From positions 1-33,019 of the forward strand of contig DASRWC010000091.1 in the NCBI GenBank assembly GCA_035654795.1: 33,019 bases of DNA, written 5' to 3'. The translations under genes were made by a program, and so were the position numbers. This stretch comes from JAAYLC01 sp035654795 (lineage in GTDB: Bacteria; Bacteroidota; Bacteroidia; Flavobacteriales; Flavobacteriaceae). Shown piece by piece: positions 23,361 through 31,392 of this stretch. Within the stretch, counting starts at the first letter, position 1. Every line of letters starts with the position of its first letter. The notes beneath the pieces are model-generated. The model was given only the letters and a program-made list of their open reading frames with translations. It was not told the DNA's origin and searched no databases.

Positions 23361-23567
23361 CCGCTAAGGTTACCTCACCCCCCTGGAAAAGCTGTTAAGA
23401 AATGGTGTGCTAAAAAGCATGACTTCTTCTTCAAATTTATTGAAGTCATAAATTCAGACTTCGCATTATTGTCTCTGATTTTAGGCGGAATTGTGGTTGT
23501 AGCGCCCATCTGTTATTGTCTTATCAATTATTTAACACCATTTGCTCTTTACGTTAATATCAATTAA
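23361..23567 (+). pseudogene. Probable gene remnant lacking a start codon
   Basis: One frame stays open from 23286 to the TAA at 23565-23567, yet has no ATG, GTG or TTG before an internal TTG far into it. From about 23380 it reads like protein: PPGKAVKKWCAKKHDFFFKF, then a polar stretch, then a strongly hydrophobic segment (LLSLILGGIVVVAP) typical of a membrane helix. The 5' part runs into the palindromic repeat unit. I read it as the 3' end of a small membrane protein gene whose start was lost, perhaps when the repeats arrived. Chance cannot be excluded. An 8-bp hairpin (23419-23426 with 23442-23449) lies inside it. Confidence 0.4.
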
Positions 23568-23680
23568 AATAATGTTAAGGTCTCATTCTATTATTCTCAT
23601 TTTCAGTTAAGGTAAAATTAAAAGTCTATATTAGAGTTAAGTCTAAATTAACGTTTTAACACAAATCTTTTGTCTTCTTT
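23568..23680 (+). promoter_or_regulatory. AT-rich leader region of the susCD operon with direct repeats
   Basis: No gene seen. AAGTCTATATTA (23622-23633) and AAGTCTAAATTA (23639-23650) are a direct repeat with one mismatch, 17 bases apart, and GTTAAG occurs three times (about 23574, 23606 and 23636). GTTAA and TTAAC arms surround the second copy. These could be operator sites for a regulator of susCD. No standard -7 element was recognised, so the promoter position is unknown. Confidence 0.35.
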
Positions 23681-23734
23681 ATGAAAATCGCATCCGGATT
23701 AGTTGGAATTGTTCGATTTTATCACCACATTTGA
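23681..23734 (+). CDS. Possible 17-codon upstream reading frame (leader peptide) before susC
   Basis: An ATG frame encoding MKIASGLVGIVRFYHHI ends with TGA 26 bases before the susC ATG. The mix of a hydrophobic start with a basic, aromatic, double-histidine end, and the position directly before a regulated operon, suggest a leader peptide or coupling frame. It could also be random; nothing in the sequence proves translation. Confidence 0.35.
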   Translation: MKIASGLVGIVRFYHHI

Positions 23735-23760
23735 GATGCTAATTCAAATAAACAAGTCTT

Positions 23761-26700
23761 ATGAAAACAAAAGTTAGTGGAATTCTGACACTTCTTTTAG
23801 TGTTTGTGCAATTCACTTTTGCACAAGAAAAAACTGTTTCCGGGACAGTTTCAGACGATGCGGGTCTCCCGCTCCCCGGAGTTAACATAATTATTAAAGG
23901 AACCACCACAGGTACTCAATCTGATTTTGATGGGAATTATTCCATTGCGGTGTCACAAGGGCAGATTCTGGTTTTTAGTTATGTTGGGTTTGAGACCCGT
24001 GAAATCACAGTAGGTGCGTCAAACACCATAGATGTGACTTTAAAAGCCGGTGCTGTACTTCAGGAAGTGGTTGTTACGGCCTTGGGTGTATCCAGAGAAA
24101 AACAATCACTTGGGTATGCCACACAGGAAGTTGCCGGAGAAGATCTGGCTGTGGTGAAAACAGACAACTTTACCAATTCGCTATCCGGAAAAGTATCCGG
24201 GCTTCAAATTAGAAGGAACAACAACTTTGGAGGTTCTACAAACGTTGTGATTCGTGGTACTACTTCTTTGACGGGCGATAACCAGGCACTATTTGTTATA
24301 GACGGAGTGCCTATCAGTAACCGTAATACCAACAGTGCCGCACAAGCGCAAGCTTCCGGTAATTATTACGACTACGGAAATGCCGCGGCCGACATTAATC
24401 CCGACGATATCGAATCGGTTAACGTGCTTAAAGGAGCTGCCGCTTCTGCTCTGTATGGATCTCGTGCGGCAAACGGGGTGATCATCATCACAACCAAAAA
24501 AGGACGTAAGGCAAAAGGAATGGGCGTAACCTTAAATTCGAATACGCAATTTGGTGTTATTGATAAAAGTACCTTTGCGACTTTCCAGGACAAGTACGGT
24601 GCGGGGTATGACGGAGATGTTTGGACTTATGAAGATGTGGATGGAGACGGGATTGACGATCAGGTTGCGAATTATGTAGATGACGGTTCTTATGGTCCGG
24701 CTTTTGACCCGAACCTTATGGTTTATCAGTGGGATGCTTTTGATCCGGCTTCTCCGAATTATATGAAGAAAACGCCATGGATGCCTGCCAGAAACGGTGC
24801 AATTAAGTTCTTTGAGACGCCTGTTACTTTTTCAAATTCCATATCAATTTCAAACGGACTGGAAGGGGGCGCATACCGCATTGCCTATACCAAATTTGAT
24901 CAGTCAGGAATTATGCCCAACAGTAAAATAAACAAACATAACTTTTTATTTAGTGGGAATTATGATGTCAATGACAAGGTGAAAGTTAGCGGATTGGCCA
25001 ATTATATAAAAACAGATGCCATAGGAAGAAACTCTACCGGATATAATGACAACATTGTCGGTTTATTTAGACAATGGTGGCAGACCAACGTAGATGTCAG
25101 AGATCAGGCTGATATTTATTTTAAAACCAGAAGAAACGTGTCTTGGAACCCGGGAAGTGCTGAGCAAGGAGCTGTTCCGTTATACTGGGATAACCCTTAT
25201 TGGACGCGTTATGAAAACTTCCAGAATGACGGCAGAAGTCGTTTTATCGGAAACTTAGAGCTTTCTTATGACGTAGCCAAGTGGCTAAATGTTATCGGTC
25301 GTGTTTCTACCGATACTTACAACGAGCGTCAGGAAGAAAGACGCGCTGTGGGATCCGTGGCTGCCAGTTTTGGGGTGACCAGAGGAGACGTAGATTCCGG
25401 ATATTCGAGAAAAGACATCACCAGTACAGAAACCAACTATGACCTGATGTTGAATTTTAAACATGACATCAGTGAAGAAATCAGTTTTGCAGGACTTCTT
25501 GGAACCAACATCAGGCGAAACGATTTCCAATCGGTTTATGCCTCTACTGCCGGCGGTCTATTAGTTCCGGGATTGTATTCTCTTCAGAACACAAGGAATC
25601 CATCTCCGAGACCTGTTGAAATTGCAGAAAAAATAGGTGTTAACGGATACTATGCCAGCGCATCTTTCGGATTCAATAACCTAATATTTTTAGACGGGAC
25701 CCTCCGTCGGGATACGTTCTCAACTTTACCTAAGGATGAAAGCAGTTTCTATTACCCATCGGTTTCCACAAGTTTTGTATTTAGTAAACTTCTTGGGGTG
25801 GATGCTATCAGCTTTGGTAAACTTCGTTTAAACTATGCCGAGGTAGGAAATGGTGCGCCTTTTGATCGGTTGTATGACAGTTTTACGATAAATGATGACA
25901 TTGGAACCTCCATGCCTATTACCCGTAACAATCCGGATTTAAAACCTGAAAGAACAAAAAGTTATGAGGCCGGATTGGAAATGAGATTTGCACAAAACAG
26001 AGTCGGATTTGATGTAGCTTATTATAAATCCAATTCGATAGATCAGATTATTTCTGTCCCTGTGTCTGTGGCCACCGGTTATTCCAACAAATTATTAAAC
26101 GCCGGAGAAATTGAAAACAGAGGAGTTGAAGTGTCTTTAAATGTTGTTCCTGTTCAGACTGACGATTTCCGATGGTCATTAACCGGAAACTTCACCAAAA
26201 ACAAAAACGAGGTAGTAAAACTTCCGGAGGGAACCGAAACCATTCAGTTAGGTCGCTTCCAAGGAGGAATCAGTATTCAGGCTACCGAAGGACAACCTTA
26301 TGGTGTTATTTATGGTACAGACTTTATGTATGATGCCAATGGGAATAAATTGGTAGATGAAGACGGGTATTATATGATTACTCCCACTTCCAATAATGTG
26401 ATCGGAGATACCAATCCGGACTGGTTAATGGGAATTTCAAACTCTGTTACATACAAGGATTTTAACCTGAGCTTCTTGATTGATATGCAAAAAGGAGGAA
26501 GTGTTTTCTCTCTTGACCAGTACTATGGAGAGTCCACCGGGCTTTATCCAAACTCTGCTTATATCAATGATCTGGGGAATCCGGTAAGAAATCCTTTAGA
26601 TCAAGGCGGTGGATTCATTAACCCCGGAGTTCATGAAGACGGAACTCCAAACACCACTCGTGTAGATGCCTCTGAATTTGGTTCATTCGGATATGCCGCT

Positions 26701-26970
26701 TTCCCAAATTCCCAATTTGTATATGATGCCAGCTATGTGAAGTTACGACAAGTGTCTTTGACATATACCTTGCCTTCACGTTATTTGACCAATACCTTTA
26801 TGACAGGGCTTCAGTTTACGGCTACCGGCTCAAACCTGTGGATTATCCATAAAAATGTTCCTTATGCCGATCCGGAAGCCGGGTTAAGTTCAGGAAACTT
26901 GCAAGGGTATCTTACAGGAGCATTGCCTACGACAAGAGAGTTTGGGTTTAATATTAAAGCACAATTTTAA
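23761..26970 (+). CDS. SusC/RagA-family TonB-dependent outer membrane transporter
   Basis: A 1069-residue outer-membrane transporter that imports nutrient with TonB energy, working as a lid-and-barrel complex with the SusD-type lipoprotein encoded next. The signal peptide ends near residue 21 (VQFTFAQEK). A CarboxypepD_reg-like domain follows (about 23-105, VSGTVSDDAGLPLPGVNIII), then the plug (about 110-240, with QEVVVTALGVSREKQSLGYA and ALYGSRAANGVIIITTKKG), then a 22-strand barrel ending in the aromatic FNIKAQF. The plug signature and length identify the SusC class. No glycoside hydrolase, sulfatase or peptidase is adjacent, so the substrate is unknown. Confidence 0.96.
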   Translation: MKTKVSGILTLLLVFVQFTFAQEKTVSGTVSDDAGLPLPGVNIIIKGTTTGTQSDFDGNYSIAVSQGQILVFSYVGFETREITVGASNTIDVTLKAGAVLQEVVVTALGVSREKQSLGYATQEVAGEDLAVVKTDNFTNSLSGKVSGLQIRRNNNFGGSTNVVIRGTTSLTGDNQALFVIDGVPISNRNTNSAAQAQASGNYYDYGNAAADINPDDIESVNVLKGAAASALYGSRAANGVIIITTKKGRKAKGMGVTLNSNTQFGVIDKSTFATFQDKYGAGYDGDVWTYEDVDGDGIDDQVANYVDDGSYGPAFDPNLMVYQWDAFDPASPNYMKKTPWMPARNGAIKFFETPVTFSNSISISNGLEGGAYRIAYTKFDQSGIMPNSKINKHNFLFSGNYDVNDKVKVSGLANYIKTDAIGRNSTGYNDNIVGLFRQWWQTNVDVRDQADIYFKTRRNVSWNPGSAEQGAVPLYWDNPYWTRYENFQNDGRSRFIGNLELSYDVAKWLNVIGRVSTDTYNERQEERRAVGSVAASFGVTRGDVDSGYSRKDITSTETNYDLMLNFKHDISEEISFAGLLGTNIRRNDFQSVYASTAGGLLVPGLYSLQNTRNPSPRPVEIAEKIGVNGYYASASFGFNNLIFLDGTLRRDTFSTLPKDESSFYYPSVSTSFVFSKLLGVDAISFGKLRLNYAEVGNGAPFDRLYDSFTINDDIGTSMPITRNNPDLKPERTKSYEAGLEMRFAQNRVGFDVAYYKSNSIDQIISVPVSVATGYSNKLLNAGEIENRGVEVSLNVVPVQTDDFRWSLTGNFTKNKNEVVKLPEGTETIQLGRFQGGISIQATEGQPYGVIYGTDFMYDANGNKLVDEDGYYMITPTSNNVIGDTNPDWLMGISNSVTYKDFNLSFLIDMQKGGSVFSLDQYYGESTGLYPNSAYINDLGNPVRNPLDQGGGFINPGVHEDGTPNTTRVDASEFGSFGYAAFPNSQFVYDASYVKLRQVSLTYTLPSRYLTNTFMTGLQFTATGSNLWIIHKNVPYADPEAGLSSGNLQGYLTGALPTTREFGFNIKAQF

Positions 26971-26982
26971 TTCGAAAACATC

Positions 26983-28665
26983 ATGAAAAAGATATTCATA
27001 TTATTAACAGCCGCGGTTTTTGCTGTTTCTTGTTCAGATAATCTCGAGAGTCTGAATGAAAATATAAAAGACCCGAATATGGTCAGCGGTGAAAGTTTAT
27101 TTGCTGCTGCACAAAAGCGCTTGGCAGATCAAATGTTAACGCCAAACGTAAACCTGAACAACAATCGTCTCTGGGTGCAACATTGGAATGAGACCACCTA
27201 CCAGGATGAGAGTAATTACGACCAGGTAACCCGTTCCATTCCTGATAATCACTGGCGCGTTATGTATCGCGATGTATTGCGAAATCTCAAAGAAGCTGCA
27301 AAAGTTATCGCTGAAACAGATTATGAACCCACTAATCCACAAAAGCCAAACAAACTGGCTATTATTGAGATTTTAAATGTGTATGCTTACAGCAATTTGG
27401 TAGAAACTTATGGAGACATTCCTTATTCTGAAGCATTAGATATTGATCATACGCTTCCAAAATTTGATGATGCGATGACAGTTTACAAGGATTTGCTACA
27501 ACGATTGGATGCTGCTCTGGCACAATTGAACTCTGAGACTAGCTTTACCGTCAATGAGGATCTCATTTACCAAGGAAATGCTGACTCGTGGAGAAAGTTT
27601 GGAAACACGCTTAAGCTTCGTATGGGAATGACTCTGGCCGATGTGGATGCGGCCTTGTCAAAAGCTACGGTTGAATCGGCAGTGAGTGGTGGTGTTTTTG
27701 CGAGCAATGACGATACAGCAGAATATGCATATTCGGCAGCCGCGCCAAATAATAATCCGGTTAATGATAACCTGGTTTTGAGTGGTCGTAATGACTATGT
27801 TGCCGCTCAGACGCTTGTGGATATTATGAACGCACTTAAAGATCCTCGCAGAGCCGATTATTTCGATCCCAATATCAGAGAAACCATTGGCACTGTAGCA
27901 TCTGTATCTACCGGCGGCGGAATAACAACCATTACTTTTACAGAGAATTATGAAGCTGAGCCCATTATTGGAAACAATGCATACATACCTACTTCAGATC
28001 CGGAAATTCCTTTAAAACTTGGAGTTATCACTGCTGTGGGCGATGATTTTATTGAAGTTGTAGCCACAGATGCCGAGATTCATGCAGGAGATGAAGTGTT
28101 CTACGGAATTTATAAAGGAGCGCAACCGGGCCGTCAGTCCCGTTATGTAGAGTGGACTCACGTAAACCGATCTATGGTTCCCGGAGATGTTCCCGGCGTA
28201 TTGCTTTCTTATATAGAAGCCGAATTTTTAATGGCTGAAGGAGCAGCACGCGGTTATAATGTAGGTGGCAGTGCCGAAGACCATTATAATGCCGGAATTG
28301 CCGCCTCTTTCGAATATTGGGGTACTCCGGGCTTATCTGCATACCTGGCTAATCCGGATGTTGCCTACGCTTCTGCCATTGCCAATAGCACAGCTACACC
28401 GGCTTGGAAAGAAGTGATCGGAACTCAGGCTTGGATTGCATTGTATAACGAAACTTTTGCAACTTGGTTGTCTGTCAGACGACTTGATTATCCCATTTTA
28501 GTACAGCCTTATCGCGCTAAAACCGGTTATCCGGTGAGATACACCTATCCGGTGAGTGAACAAAATTTGAATCCGACTAATTATGCCGAGGCTGCCAATG
28601 CCATTGGGGGAGACGCACCTGAAACACGTTTGTTCTGGGATAAGTTTTACACTTTTGATTTTTAA
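26983..28665 (+). CDS. SusD/RagB-family nutrient-binding outer membrane lipoprotein
   Basis: The 560-residue surface lipoprotein partner of the preceding SusC protein. The lipobox is AVSC (Cys17). The N-terminal segment SDNLESLNENIKDPN and the stretches RLWVQHWNETTYQDESNYD and YSNLVETYGDIPYSEALD point to the SusD_2-type subfamily (named nutrient-binding lipoprotein) rather than to classical starch SusD. Helical TPR-like parts form the scaffold. The C-terminal ETRLFWDKFYTFDF end is typical. The gap to susC is 12 bases, so the pair is one operon, ended by a strong terminator. A peptide or small-molecule substrate is as likely as a glycan. Confidence 0.94.
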   Translation: MKKIFILLTAAVFAVSCSDNLESLNENIKDPNMVSGESLFAAAQKRLADQMLTPNVNLNNNRLWVQHWNETTYQDESNYDQVTRSIPDNHWRVMYRDVLRNLKEAAKVIAETDYEPTNPQKPNKLAIIEILNVYAYSNLVETYGDIPYSEALDIDHTLPKFDDAMTVYKDLLQRLDAALAQLNSETSFTVNEDLIYQGNADSWRKFGNTLKLRMGMTLADVDAALSKATVESAVSGGVFASNDDTAEYAYSAAAPNNNPVNDNLVLSGRNDYVAAQTLVDIMNALKDPRRADYFDPNIRETIGTVASVSTGGGITTITFTENYEAEPIIGNNAYIPTSDPEIPLKLGVITAVGDDFIEVVATDAEIHAGDEVFYGIYKGAQPGRQSRYVEWTHVNRSMVPGDVPGVLLSYIEAEFLMAEGAARGYNVGGSAEDHYNAGIAASFEYWGTPGLSAYLANPDVAYASAIANSTATPAWKEVIGTQAWIALYNETFATWLSVRRLDYPILVQPYRAKTGYPVRYTYPVSEQNLNPTNYAEAANAIGGDAPETRLFWDKFYTFDF

Positions 28666-28686
28666 GAATTAGAATTGGCTGAAGCG

Positions 28687-28719
28687 AAAAATCTCCGGTA
28701 TGCGTGCCGGAGATTTTTT
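28687..28719 (+). terminator. Rho-independent terminator of the susCD operon
   Basis: A 12-bp stem (28687-28698 with 28707-28718, core atctccgg/ccggagat) with an eight-base loop runs into a six-T tract. It overlaps by one base the -7 element of the next gene. Confidence 0.88.
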
Positions 28720-28726
28720 ATTTTTG
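28719..28726 (+). promoter_or_regulatory. Candidate -7 element, four bases before an ATG
   Basis: TATTTTTG fits TAnnTTTG. Only gttc separates it from the ATG at 28731, so the mRNA would start at or beside the start codon. The preceding terminator supports the need for a fresh promoter here. Confidence 0.5.
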
Positions 28727-28730
28727 GTTC

Positions 28731-29612
28731 ATGCTATGGACCCTGTTACCCTTGTTACAGAATTTACCACCTTCGGCGGAAGACGAGTTTTATCTGCCGA
28801 TATGGGTTGTACCGTTGCTTCTCGGGATTGTGAGTTTTAGTATTCTTATTAAGCTTCTTAAACTGCTTGAACACGGCTATGCCGGGATTTTTGACAAGCC
28901 TGTTTACCGCAATCTTTTTATCTATAAGAAACTTCCTAAGGCAGATCGTGCATTTTTGAAGAAACAGTTCGTTTTTTATAACTGTCTAAGTCGGAAAGAC
29001 AGACGTCTTCTGAATCATCGGATGCTTGAGTTTATTTCGGAAGTGAAGTTTGAAGGCATGGAAGGGTTGCAGCTCACGCGTGAGATGGAGCTTGTTACTG
29101 CTGCTTATGCCGGATTGTTGTGTCTGGGGCGCAAGTATCACAGTTATCCGCTCATTGAAACGGTACGGGTGTATCCTGAAGAATTTTATAACGAAATGCA
29201 AGACCGTTATTTTAAAGGGGCGTTTCTTCCGATGTGGAAAACCCTCGCTTTTTCTTGGAAAGCCGTTTCAGAACCACAGCAGGGGCATCGGAATTTGCTT
29301 ATACATGAACTTATGCATGCCTTGCAATGGGAATCGCGACTTTCACAAAATTTTGATGCTGAGCGTTTTCAAAAATATTTTAAGAAGATCGTCAAAAAAC
29401 TGCAAGATAAGGAGGTTAAGGCGCGTGTAGATTCGGGATTTTTTCGTGAATATGCGTTTACGAATGAGTTTGAATTTATGGCAGAGCTCGGGGAATACTT
29501 CTTCCAGTCGCCTATGGAATTTAAAAATAACCTTCCTGAGTTGTTTGTTTATATGCAGAAGATTTTCAACATTGACATTCAATCCATTACTAATTGTGAT
29601 GAGACTGTTTAA
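28731..29612 (+). CDS. MtfA-type (M90) zinc metallopeptidase with a membrane anchor
   Basis: A 293-residue protein related to MtfA, the cytosolic zinc aminopeptidase that in E. coli acts on glucose uptake control. The zinc site is visible: H192-E193-x-x-H196 (LLIHELMHALQW), and E255 in AELGEYFF as likely third ligand; the 63-residue spacing from the first histidine equals that of E. coli MtfA. PVYRNLFIYKKLPKADRAFL resembles the family start. Unlike E. coli MtfA there is an N-terminal extension with a membrane helix (about 24-45, IWVVPLLLGIVSFSILI). I chose the ATG at 28731 since an in-frame GTG at 28704 lies within the terminator stem. The 3' end overlaps the ypdA-like gene by four bases. Confidence 0.87.
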   Translation: MLWTLLPLLQNLPPSAEDEFYLPIWVVPLLLGIVSFSILIKLLKLLEHGYAGIFDKPVYRNLFIYKKLPKADRAFLKKQFVFYNCLSRKDRRLLNHRMLEFISEVKFEGMEGLQLTREMELVTAAYAGLLCLGRKYHSYPLIETVRVYPEEFYNEMQDRYFKGAFLPMWKTLAFSWKAVSEPQQGHRNLLIHELMHALQWESRLSQNFDAERFQKYFKKIVKKLQDKEVKARVDSGFFREYAFTNEFEFMAELGEYFFQSPMEFKNNLPELFVYMQKIFNIDIQSITNCDETV

Positions 29613-30592
29613 CCATTTGATTTCAGGATCTGGTTTATTATAATTTCCGCATGAATTCGTGAGTTTTCGATAAACCACTTATGCGTTTCCATTCCGCCGC
29701 AAATTACGCCCGCCAAATACAAGTTGGGAATATTTGTTTCCATAGTATTCGGGTTGTATTGCGGGAGTTTTAGAGCATCATCAGAGAGTTTGACTCCTGC
29801 TTCTTTCAGAAATTCGAAATCGGGACGGTAGCCGGTCAATGCCACTACGAAATCATTCGGAATGGACAGGATTCCTTCAGGAGTGGAGATGAGTACGCGG
29901 TCTTCTTTGATTTCTTGGAGGTTCGAATTGAAATAGGCTTTTATGCTTCCTTCCTTGATTCGGTTTTCGATGTCCGGTTTCACCCAGTATTTCACCCGTT
30001 CGCCAATTCCTTCACCACGAATCACCATAGTCACCTCGCCACCTTTGCGCCAAATTTCCAGAGCCGCATCTACCGAAGAGTTGCTGGCACCCACTACGAT
30101 CACTTTTTGCATTACAAAGGGATGCGGTTCTTTGTAATAATGCGAAACTTTCGGAAGGCCTTCTCCCGGTACATTCATAAGTTGCGGAATGTCGTAGAAG
30201 CCGGTGCTGATTATCACGTGTTTTGCATGATAGGTTTTCTTTTCGGATGTTATGTGGAAAAGAGTTCCTTTTTTTCGGACAGCCACTACTTTCTCATAGA
30301 GGTTAATCTTTAGTTTATTGGAAGTGGCGACTCTTCGGTAATATTCCAGTGCCTCATTTCGTTTGGGTTTCGGATTGTTGCTGATAAACGGGATGCCGTC
30401 TATTTCAAGTTTTTCCGAAGTGGAAAAGAACGTCATATCCAGCGGATAGTTGAACAGCGAATTGGTCAAGGTTCCTTTTTCCAAAACGAGGTAGGAGCGG
30501 TTGTGTTTTTTGCATTGGAGTGCGCAAGCAATTCCGATGGGGCCTGCACCTACAATTAGTACATCCAGAACATTATCGGGCATCTCTGTCAT
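29609..30592 (-). CDS. ypdA: YpdA-family FAD/NAD(P)-binding oxidoreductase
   Basis: A 327-residue flavoprotein of the YpdA (putative bacillithiol disulfide reductase) family. The FAD-binding Rossmann motif is LIVGAGPIGIACAL (12-25), the NAD(P)H motif is VIVVGASNSSVDAALE, and the C-terminal AGVICGGMETHKWFIENSR is characteristic of the family. In Firmicutes enzymes a cysteine lies in the GPCG turn; here that position is I19, though a cysteine follows at C23. The true start may be M4 (MPDNV). It follows rpe by two bases on the same strand, so they are co-transcribed. Reduction of a low-molecular-weight thiol disulfide is inferred from the family only. Confidence 0.87.
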   Translation of the reverse strand: MTEMPDNVLDVLIVGAGPIGIACALQCKKHNRSYLVLEKGTLTNSLFNYPLDMTFFSTSEKLEIDGIPFISNNPKPKRNEALEYYRRVATSNKLKINLYEKVVAVRKKGTLFHITSEKKTYHAKHVIISTGFYDIPQLMNVPGEGLPKVSHYYKEPHPFVMQKVIVVGASNSSVDAALEIWRKGGEVTMVIRGEGIGERVKYWVKPDIENRIKEGSIKAYFNSNLQEIKEDRVLISTPEGILSIPNDFVVALTGYRPDFEFLKEAGVKLSDDALKLPQYNPNTMETNIPNLYLAGVICGGMETHKWFIENSRIHAEIIINQILKSNG

Positions 30593-30594
30593 GA

Positions 30595-31263
30595 TTAGCG
30601 GCCGATGTTTTTCAGATTTCGAATGGTTTCCGCAGGATTGGATGCGCCGAATACAAAGCTCCCGGCTACGAGTACGTCTGCGCCGGCTTCTATAAGTTGT
30701 TTCGCATTTTGATCGGTAACGCCACCGTCTATTTCAATTTTTGCAGCAGAGCCGCTATTGTCAATCAGTTCGCGTAATTCGCGGATCTTTGTATAGGAGT
30801 GTTGGATAAAACTTTGTCCGCCAAACCCGGGGTTAACACTCATTAAGCAGACCAGGTCAATGTCTTGGATGATTTCCTTTAGAAACACAACGGGGGTATG
30901 TGGATTGACAGCTACGCCCGCATCCATTCCTTCTGCCTTTATTGCCTGAATGGTTCGGTGAAGGTGGTTGCATACTTCAAAGTGAACGGTCAGGTTATTT
31001 ATTCCGAGTTCTGCGAAATCACTGATGTATCTATCCGGATCTACAATCATTAAATGTGCATCCAGATATTTTTTCGTGTGTTTTGTCATACTTTTAATTA
31101 CCGGCATTCCGAAAGAAATATTCGGTACAAAAAGTCCGTCCATCACATCAAGGTGAAACCAGTCGGCATCGCTGTTGTTAATCATTTCGATTTCCCGTTC
31201 AAGATTTGCGAAATCCGCAGCCAAGATTGAAGGGGCAATAATAGGAAGGTGTGTTCTTTTCAT
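30595..31263 (-). CDS. rpe: Ribulose-phosphate 3-epimerase
   Basis: Interconverts ribulose 5-phosphate and xylulose 5-phosphate in the pentose phosphate pathway. The 222-residue TIM barrel has IAPSILAADFANL, the metal-binding FHLDVMDGLFVPNISFG, the LMSVNPGFGGQSFI strand and the phosphate-binding EIDGGVTDQNA with AGSFVFG. I chose the ATG at 31263 (MKRTHLP), because the longer frame back to 31332 would pass through the promoter element and add an N-terminus not found in the family. It is the first gene of a pair with the ypdA-like gene. Confidence 0.96.
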   Translation of the reverse strand: MKRTHLPIIAPSILAADFANLEREIEMINNSDADWFHLDVMDGLFVPNISFGMPVIKSMTKHTKKYLDAHLMIVDPDRYISDFAELGINNLTVHFEVCNHLHRTIQAIKAEGMDAGVAVNPHTPVVFLKEIIQDIDLVCLMSVNPGFGGQSFIQHSYTKIRELRELIDNSGSAAKIEIDGGVTDQNAKQLIEAGADVLVAGSFVFGASNPAETIRNLKNIGR

Positions 31264-31267
31264 GTTG

Positions 31268-31275
31268 CAAAGGTA
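31268..31275 (-). promoter_or_regulatory. Candidate -7 element, four bases before the rpe ATG
   Basis: Minus strand TACCTTTG, then caac, then ATG. It is an excellent TAnnTTTG match and again leaves almost no 5' untranslated region. Confidence 0.55.
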
Positions 31276-31392
31276 TAGAAATTTGATAACCGGAATTGGG
31301 AGAAAAGTCCGGAACATCGAAAACAAGCGCAAGAAAAATTACGTGGGGGAAAACTCGTTTGGTTCCTTCCGAAAGATGGAGAGCCGGGCCTA

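Noticed and set aside
28704..28730. GTG start for the zinc peptidase
   Set aside because: The codon is inside the loop and arm of the susCD terminator, upstream of the promoter element.
31264..31332. Longer rpe frame with 23 extra residues
   Set aside because: The extension overlaps the promoter element and is absent from the family; MKRTHLP at 31263 is the natural start.
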